From the NCBI GenBank assembly GCA_051745935.1, contig JBNJEM010000069.1, forward strand, positions 1 through 19,491: a stretch of 19,491 nt of DNA, written 5' to 3'. A program made the translations under genes and the position numbers. Shown here piece by piece: positions 15,196 to 19,491 of this stretch. Origin of the DNA: JBNJEM01 sp051745935 (GTDB lineage Bacteria; Planctomycetota; Planctomycetia; Pirellulales; Pirellulaceae). Under the pieces are notes generated by a model. That model saw nothing but the letters and a program-made list of their open reading frames with translations, was not told the DNA's origin and did not search any database. Within the stretch, counting starts at the first letter, position 1; every line of letters begins with the position of its first letter.

Positions 15196-15638
15196 TACGG
15201 TATTTGCTCGATACCAACGTCGTCTCCGAATTGCGGAAAGGGCCGCGCTGCGATCCGGCGGTCGCTGCCTGGGAGGATGCGGAGTTAGTCCCGCATGGCG
15301 GAGCCATTTCGGTGATCACGATTGGCGAGATTCGCAAAGGTATCGACCTGATCGCTCAGCGTGATCCGCAACAGGCCGCCGGTCTCGAGTCGTGGCTCGC
15401 GGGCCTGTGTCAGCATTTCACGAACCGGATTCTCCCCATTTCCCGCGAGGTGGCTGAAGAGTGGGGCCGTTTGAACGCATTGCGTCCTCTGCCCGCCGTG
15501 GATTCTCTACTGGGCGCAACCGCCAATGTCTACGCCTTGATCCTGGCAACTCGCAATGTACGTGATCTGCGCGACGTTGGACTTCCTGTCGTCAATCCGT
15601 TCGAATTCGGTGCCGATCGGCCGGATGACCAAGCCTAG
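15192..15638 (+). CDS. PIN-domain toxin, VapC/FitB type
   Basis: A 148-aa PIN-domain ribonuclease toxin, expected to cleave specific RNAs when it is not held by the antitoxin. The acidic metal-binding residues are visible: Asp7 in YLLDTNVVSELRKG, Glu46 in VITIGEIRKGID, Asp104 in LPAVDSLLGATA, and Asp125 in ATRNVRDL. Length and layout are those of intact FitB-like proteins. The start is a GTG at 15192-15194 that overlaps the antitoxin TGA (GTGA). Self-regulation by the complex is inferred from the family. Downstream lie transposase remnants, which fits a mobile or accessory region. Confidence 0.93.
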   Translation: MIRYLLDTNVVSELRKGPRCDPAVAAWEDAELVPHGGAISVITIGEIRKGIDLIAQRDPQQAAGLESWLAGLCQHFTNRILPISREVAEEWGRLNALRPLPAVDSLLGATANVYALILATRNVRDLRDVGLPVVNPFEFGADRPDDQA

Positions 15639-15739
15639 TGCCCCAAGTCAGAATTGGTTCGGGATGGAAAAGCGATTCCGCCCAGATTTTCCCTTTCCAG
15701 GTTGCGCAGTCTTTGTAGTTGGTATTGGATCGAAAGGAG

Positions 15740-15799
15740 CCTTCCTCCCTTATATGACCAAGTTTGGTTTTAACACAGGTCATAAACCAGGAGGAAGGC
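15740..15799 (+). promoter_or_regulatory. Hairpin that would hide a ribosome-binding site
   Basis: CCTTCCTCC (15740-15748) pairs with GGAGGAAGG (15791-15799), and TATGACC (15753-15759) pairs with GGTCATA (15779-15785). An internal loop of 4-5 nt separates the two stems and the terminal loop is 19 nt. The right arm holds the GGAGG Shine-Dalgarno of the small transposase-derived ORF that starts at 15801. Transcripts that read in from outside would fold and block translation, as known for some insertion sequences. The arms may equally be what is left of an element end. Confidence 0.6.
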
Positions 15800-15800
15800 A

Positions 15801-15926
15801 ATGTCAGGGAAAACCGCCAAGGTTCGGTGTACAGAAAAACAACAAACCATCCTCGAAAAAATCGAGTATGAGTACACGCGTCACGGAACGTTGTGCTTGA
15901 TCGGGAACTGGGACGTGGGGGCCTGA
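15801..15926 (+). pseudogene. IS630-like transposase remnant, internally deleted
   Basis: A 41-codon ORF with a strong GGAGG site. Residues 1-20 (MSGKTAKVRCTEKQQTILEK) look like the N-terminus of an IS630-family transposase. Residues 21-40 (IEYEYTRHGTLCLIGNWDVG) match the conserved EYxRHGTxxLxxxxDV block that lies far downstream in the intact protein, within the DDE domain. The two pieces are fused directly, so most of the N-terminal helix-turn-helix and the first catalytic region have been deleted. The frame ends at the TGA at 15924. It cannot be an active transposase. The identification rests on pattern recognition only. Confidence 0.58.
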
Positions 15927-16024
15927 TCCCAAACCGTGATACCGGAACTGGCACCAGACCTCCTGATCCGAGACGCTTCGCGACCATCGGCTGATTCGAT
16001 GCACCCGCTCATGGAATCGCACCC

Positions 16025-16157
16025 GATCCGTGTCATCGGTGAGATCCGTGGTGACATGTTCCGGCTGACCGACTGCTCCGTGGACCATGGATCCATGTGG
16101 GCGAAAAACGACGTAATGGGAACAGAAACCACCGATGGCTCGGATAGCACGGATGAG
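16025..16157. repeat. Imperfect inverted repeat pair, BIME-like
   Basis: 16025-16062 and 16119-16157 are imperfect inverted copies. Each contains two or three ATCCGTG/ATCGGTG units and ends in TGTTCC at its inner edge. The arms are separated by 56 bp. No gene lies inside. The structure resembles the palindrome pairs at 7425 and 12546 in plan but not in sequence. Confidence 0.55.
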
Positions 16158-16160
16158 TGA

Positions 16161-16340
16161 GGAAGACAGCGAACAGCGGGCGAGATCCCGGTTTGGGAGC
16201 TGGCCAGCCGGGCGTCCATTCCGGGCTTTCGTCCCAGTGAGATCATTCTCGTCACGACGCTAACAGAATCGCGTCCCTACACGAAGCACGACGTTTTTCA
16301 ACTGGAAGTGCAAACGCGTGAGGCTCCTCGAGCGGACTAG
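16161..16340 (+). pseudogene. IS4-like transposase fragment
   Basis: The frame running from after the TGA at 16158-16160 to the TAG at 16338-16340 encodes EIPVWELASRASIPGFRPSE and then IILVTTLTESRPYTKHDVFQ. This resembles the IS4-family block PGFRxxxxxxVTTLLDxxxYxxxxxxxLY that precedes the YREK region. The start, the DDE residues and everything after this block are missing; the reading ends in unrelated residues. It is a short decayed transposase piece. Confidence 0.5.
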
Positions 16341-16743
16341 ACGGTTCCGCGCCAGACCCCCTGAAGTCGATCCCCTGAAGTGGGGCCGTTTAGGCTGGTG
16401 GATCCGAGGTCGCGCCTCCCCTAACCAGCAGGCCGTGTGTTATACCGGGACACACACGCCCCGCTCTACATGGATGTGTGCTAATACAGGATCTGATGAC
16501 CGATCCGGAGTGTGCGGGCCCCAGCTCTGCATACGGGCTGCGGCATCGGTGTGCGATCGGGGTCCTCCGATCGATTGTGCCAGCGGGTATTTGACAAACC
16601 GACAGCGGTTCGGATATAGTCAGGGTCGCGTGCGAGACGCGGGCAGATCTCATGAACCTGGGGATGTGAAGGGCTTCCTGGCCAAACCGTCCGGCGGGCG
16701 GTAAGCCGGTCCGATTACGGTTCCGCAGCCAAAGGAGACTGCC
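16341..16743. other. Intergenic region with structured leader
   Basis: No gene is supported. CCCCTGAAGT occurs twice near 16359 and 16372. CGTGTGT and ACACACG around 16432-16459 can form a hairpin. A promoter lies at 16591-16620. Its presumed transcript from about 16627 to 16743 can fold: CGCGT/ACGCG near the 5' end, then CCGT/ACGG (16687-16690 with 16717-16720) enclosing CCGGC/GCCGG. I do not recognise it as a known riboswitch. Confidence 0.4.
16591..16620 (+). promoter_or_regulatory. Sigma70-type promoter
   Basis: A perfect TTGACA at 16591-16596, an 18-bp spacer and TATAGT at 16615-16620. This is the best housekeeping-type promoter in the window. It would start a transcript near 16627 running toward the small ORF at 16744. 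Confidence 0.5.
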
Positions 16744-16887
16744 ATGGTTTCTTGTGCACGTCGTACACTGTTGAGGGAGGACGGAGCTCGCAAACCCACG
16801 GCGAAAACCAGGCCAAAAATCAGCATGTCTGCTTTCGGCTGCCCGGATCGACAATGCGATCAACAACCTGGGTCCGACGCTCGTTGA
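16744..16887 (+). CDS. Possible 47-aa small protein
   Basis: The ORF begins MVSCARRTLLREDGARKPTA. It is preceded by AAAGGAG (16731-16737) at 6 nt and by a promoter 124 bp upstream. It is rich in arginine, with three cysteines, and not recognised. Its last 68 bp overlap the minus-strand small ORF at 16820 in antisense, so both are unlikely to be conserved proteins. It may instead be the start of a broken gene. Confidence 0.3.
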   Translation: MVSCARRTLLREDGARKPTAKTRPKISMSAFGCPDRQCDQQPGSDAR

Positions 16888-16972
16888 ACATAGCGGCCAA
16901 CTTGCGCACATGATGCCCCGCGGCGTCGGACATCGCTTTTCGCACGCGACGGACTTCACTGTAGCTATCCAT
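16820..16972 (-). CDS. Small charged hypothetical protein
   Basis: A 50-aa ORF, MDSYSEVRRVRKAMSDAAGH and onward, rich in arginine and probably helical (RKLAAMFNERRTQVVDRIVD). The ATG at 16972 has a strong AAGGAGGAA about 7 nt upstream. It is codirectional with the large nuclease gene and starts 74 bp after its stop, so it may be cotranscribed. The pattern recalls small EVRRxR proteins that occur in planctomycetes beside toxin-antitoxin genes, but I cannot assign a function. It could also be a fragment. Confidence 0.5.
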   Translation of the reverse strand: MDSYSEVRRVRKAMSDAAGHHVRKLAAMFNERRTQVVDRIVDPGSRKQTC

Positions 16973-17046
16973 TGTCGATTTCCTCCTTCTTTCGTTCTGC
17001 GCGTGCGGAAAACATCCTCGGGCCTCGTAGCACTGGCGCGGAGCGC

Positions 17047-19491
17047 TTACCGGCCGGTAATCCCTTGTGCCACGAGGCGATTGAGCAAGTGGGCGGCAGC
17101 GGCGCGCTGTGCGGATTTCTTCGAACACCCGCTCACGGGGTCGCAACGGATGGTTTTCCCTTCAGGCGTGGTGGCCCAAGCGACAATGGTGAAGGTGGGT
17201 TGATGGCTGGGGCCGGTCTGGTCGAGTGTTTCATAACCGCTGGCTTGCAGGATGCCTGCTTGGCGCAGCTCATTTAGCGCGATTGCCGCGTTCGAGCTGC
17301 CTTTGGTTTCACTGTCCGTCACCGGCTCCGGAGCGCCGGTTGCAGCGGGCGGTTGCGGCTGTGTTGCAGGTTCGTCTGGAAGCTGTTGCAGGAGTGCCTC
17401 GGCCGCGGCCTGTTCAACAGTCTTCAACTTGGGCGCATCATACCAGGATGTGACAAGGTCCTGGCCGACGTCCAAGGATAAACGCCCCCGAACACGATAG
17501 CCTCCCGGCGAAACTCCCTGCTCGAAACGGGGAGGCGGAATTTTGTGCTTGGCGCACCATTCCAGGACTTGCCCCTTGAAATTATTGGACTGCAGGCGAC
17601 TTTGATGGTCATGGTTAACTGGGACGACGTCTTCAGTATCGTCGGATGCCGCAATCGCATCCAACAGTTCCCGTGCGGCCTGATGTTCCGCCGTTTTCCT
17701 GGATGCCGCCGAACAGACGCCGCTGTCGAGCGTCCTGCCCTGGTAGTCCAGGGTCATCCGTGTCTCGTAAAAGGCTCCCTGCTGTTTCCTATCCGTGACG
17801 GGAGGATCGATTCGCATCCGCATGCAAAACTCCAGTAGCCGTCCTTTGGGATTCACCTGTTTGAGCGTTTCTTCAAGCTCGGCTTCACCCGGAAAAAGAG
17901 TGCTCTCCCGCACGTCCAGGACCCAGAGCCGATTACGCTGATGATCGTCTCGGCGAACGAGTCCGACCGATTCCAACACGCGGACGAATTGTTCCGTGGT
18001 GGCGCGATCCACGGTTCGCCCAAACCAGGCTTCGGCGATGGAAGCAGCTCGCAAGGGGGCGGTGCCCGGCGGACCTAACAGATGTCTCGCACGTTCAATA
18101 TCCAGCTCTTCCTTGGTTGGTACGGTAGCGGCTGGACGGCGCCCCGTAGCTTTGCGCGGCGTGTAGCCGCGCTCGATTCGCAGACCATCATGTGCACGGA
18201 TTACGTCACTGCACTGAAGGCTCCGAGCCAGAGCGTTTTTTGCCCCTTCATCACCATGAACCAACATCACGGTTCGCGGCGAAGTCGCCTCGATCAACGA
18301 CACCATCTGCATCCGATCGGCGTGCGCGGACAGCCCGTAGGTCCCAAAGAGGCATTGCACCGGCACCGCGGTCTGACCGATACGCAATTCCTTGGGGCCG
18401 TCGCAGTGGGCGAGTTCGAGCAACGCCCTGCCGGGGGATTCCTCGTCCTGGTAGCCGGTCAGCAGGATGGCGTCATTGGCGTTCTTGGCCAGCTCCCGGC
18501 TGTAGCCCTGCGAGGGGCCACCCGAGAGCATGCCGCTGGACGAGACGATGACACACGGAGACGTCTCGAGGACCCGAGCGCGATCCTCACGCCGCCGTAC
18601 TGGCTGAATCGCGTCTGTATAAAAGGCATGTGGCGTGCGGCGGATTTCGCGCAGCAATTGCCGTGTTACGAATGATTCGTTAGTGCGGTAGATGTCACAA
18701 ACAGCGCGGACCATCCCGTCCACGAACACGGGCAATTCCGGTAATGTTCCGTTTCGCAGCGCCCGCTTCAATATCAGCAAAACCTCCTGAGCCCGTCCAA
18801 CCGCAAAGGCCGGAATCAGCACTCGCCCACCGCGGTTGACCACGGCACCAATCTGCCCCAACAATCGCTGCTCGGCGGCCTTGCGATCTTCATGCAAGCG
18901 TTCACCGTAAGTCGACTCGCTGATCACCAGATCCGCCCGGAAATCCGGACGGCCGAGCGCCGGTACGGTTTCCTGGGCCGACACGCTGTAGTCGCCAGTA
19001 AAAAGAACGGTACCGGCCGGTGTCTTCAGCCAAATCATTGCCGCGCCCAAGATGTGAGAGGCCGGCAGCCACTGGATTTCAATGTCACTCACGTGGATCG
19101 GCTGGTGGAACTTGACCGGAGCCATCGAGTGCAGCAGCTGTTCCACCTGCTGCTCAGTATACAGCGGCACTTCCGACTCGCGATCAGGGCCGTTCATCAA
19201 CCGCAACGAGTCACGCAACAATATGCCCAACAGGTCGATGGTCGGTGGGGTTGCCAGCACCGGCGCGGCCGGGCACGCTTCGGCAAGCACCGGTAAACTC
19301 CCGGAGTGGTCCATGTGGGCGTGGGTTACCAGAATTGCATCCACCCGGATGTCGTGGAGCAACGACAAGTCCGGCAACGGCTGGGACCCGGAATACCGGA
19401 CGCCACAATCGACCACGAAGGTCGCTCCAGGCACTCGCACCAATGTACACGAAGCCCCAATAGAACTGGCGCCGCCCAAAAAAGTGATCTC
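17047..19491 (-). CDS. MBL/beta-CASP ribonuclease with three dsRNA-binding domains (5' end outside window)
   Basis: At least 814 aa are visible; positions here count from the TTG at 19479 as residue 1. The frame stays open to the window edge and reads EITF just before it, matching the usual xITFLGG start of the family, so only a few N-terminal residues are missing. The metallo-beta-lactamase motif is HAHMDH at 53-58, with His142 (ASHILGA) and Asp163 (FTGDYS). The beta-CASP motifs A, B and C are Glu188 (SESTYGER), His386 (LSAHADR) and His408 (LVHGDEG). Residues about 456-522 look like a winged helix. Then come three double-stranded-RNA-binding domains at about 541-611, 632-701 and 729-804. Each ends in a lysine-containing helix (SRKTAEHQAA, KLKTVEQAAAEALL, SKKSAQRAAAAHLL), and the third has GPSHQPTFT. 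It is predicted to be an RNA endo/exonuclease of the CPSF/RNase J superfamily that acts on structured RNA. A small charged ORF follows 74 bp downstream. Confidence 0.94.
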   Translation of the reverse strand, partial: EITFLGGASSIGASCTLVRVPGATFVVDCGVRYSGSQPLPDLSLLHDIRVDAILVTHAHMDHSGSLPVLAEACPAAPVLATPPTIDLLGILLRDSLRLMNGPDRESEVPLYTEQQVEQLLHSMAPVKFHQPIHVSDIEIQWLPASHILGAAMIWLKTPAGTVLFTGDYSVSAQETVPALGRPDFRADLVISESTYGERLHEDRKAAEQRLLGQIGAVVNRGGRVLIPAFAVGRAQEVLLILKRALRNGTLPELPVFVDGMVRAVCDIYRTNESFVTRQLLREIRRTPHAFYTDAIQPVRRREDRARVLETSPCVIVSSSGMLSGGPSQGYSRELAKNANDAILLTGYQDEESPGRALLELAHCDGPKELRIGQTAVPVQCLFGTYGLSAHADRMQMVSLIEATSPRTVMLVHGDEGAKNALARSLQCSDVIRAHDGLRIERGYTPRKATGRRPAATVPTKEELDIERARHLLGPPGTAPLRAASIAEAWFGRTVDRATTEQFVRVLESVGLVRRDDHQRNRLWVLDVRESTLFPGEAELEETLKQVNPKGRLLEFCMRMRIDPPVTDRKQQGAFYETRMTLDYQGRTLDSGVCSAASRKTAEHQAARELLDAIAASDDTEDVVPVNHDHQSRLQSNNFKGQVLEWCAKHKIPPPRFEQGVSPGGYRVRGRLSLDVGQDLVTSWYDAPKLKTVEQAAAEALLQQLPDEPATQPQPPAATGAPEPVTDSETKGSSNAAIALNELRQAGILQASGYETLDQTGPSHQPTFTIVAWATTPEGKTIRCDPVSGCSKKSAQRAAAAHLLNRLVAQGITGR

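Noticed and set aside
15912..15935. Further copy of the repeat seen at 3547 and 8503
   Set aside because: About 17 of 20 bases match around TGGGGGCC and TCCCAAA, but the match is short, lies inside the transposase remnant and does not extend.
16621..16743. Cobalamin or cyclic-di-GMP riboswitch in the leader
   Set aside because: Short similarities (GGAGACTGCC, GGCCAAACC) were seen, but the conserved cores and order of either class are not present.
1..19491. CRISPR arrays, tRNA or rRNA genes
   Set aside because: No regularly spaced direct repeats, no tRNA cloverleaf and no rRNA-like conserved stretch were noticed; the repeats present are dispersed and palindromic.

Overview
The window looks like a piece of a Planctomycetota chromosome (Pirellulales-like; this is inference, since no rRNA or marker gene is present). 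The grounds are two Tat-exported Gfo/Idh/MocA oxidoreductases, a secreted sulfatase, a BBP7-type outer-membrane barrel protein, many dispersed palindromic repeats, and wide spacing between genes. About a third of the window is intergenic. Several gene remnants and at least four repeat families make it read as a decaying accessory region rather than a compact operon block.

Layout, left to right. 1-2100: Tat-exported oxidoreductase (+), followed by a small broken gene. A strong hairpin then separates it from a second, convergent Tat oxidoreductase (2105-3496, -). 3849-5501: a dual-specificity phosphatase and a small P-loop kinase (both -). Direct copies of a roughly 105-bp repeat bracket the pair, and direct copies of a second repeat bracket the kinase. 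5756-7369: BBP7-like barrel protein (+), followed by a pair of inverted palindromes. 7605-8468: fragment of a large Ig-like-domain protein (-). 8554-11479: a sulfur-uptake cluster on the minus strand, made of two half-size YeeE/YedE proteins and a SulP anion transporter; a copy of the 105-bp repeat lies inside it. 11911-14255: C-terminal remnant of one sulfatase, a 253-bp MITE-like element, and one intact sulfatase (all genes -). 14368-14805: doubtful secreted ORF (-). 14947-15638: FitAB/VapBC-like toxin-antitoxin pair (+). 15740-16340: remnants of IS630-like and IS4-like transposases, with a hairpin that covers the start region of the first. 16591-16972: a good sigma70-type promoter, a structured leader, and two small convergent ORFs. 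17047-end: a large minus-strand gene that runs off the right edge.

The right-hand gene is the most unusual object here. It encodes a metallo-beta-lactamase/beta-CASP nuclease with a complete catalytic motif set, followed by a winged-helix-like segment and three consecutive double-stranded-RNA-binding domains. This architecture predicts an RNase that is directed to structured or double-stranded RNA. Whether it is undescribed needs a domain-architecture search.

Functionally, the sulfatase (releases sulfate from sulfated glycans), SulP (anion/sulfate uptake) and the YeeE/YedE pair (thiosulfate or other sulfur uptake) fit one theme of sulfur scavenging from sulfated polysaccharide. The two oxidoreductases may act on the sugars, but no regulatory link is visible.
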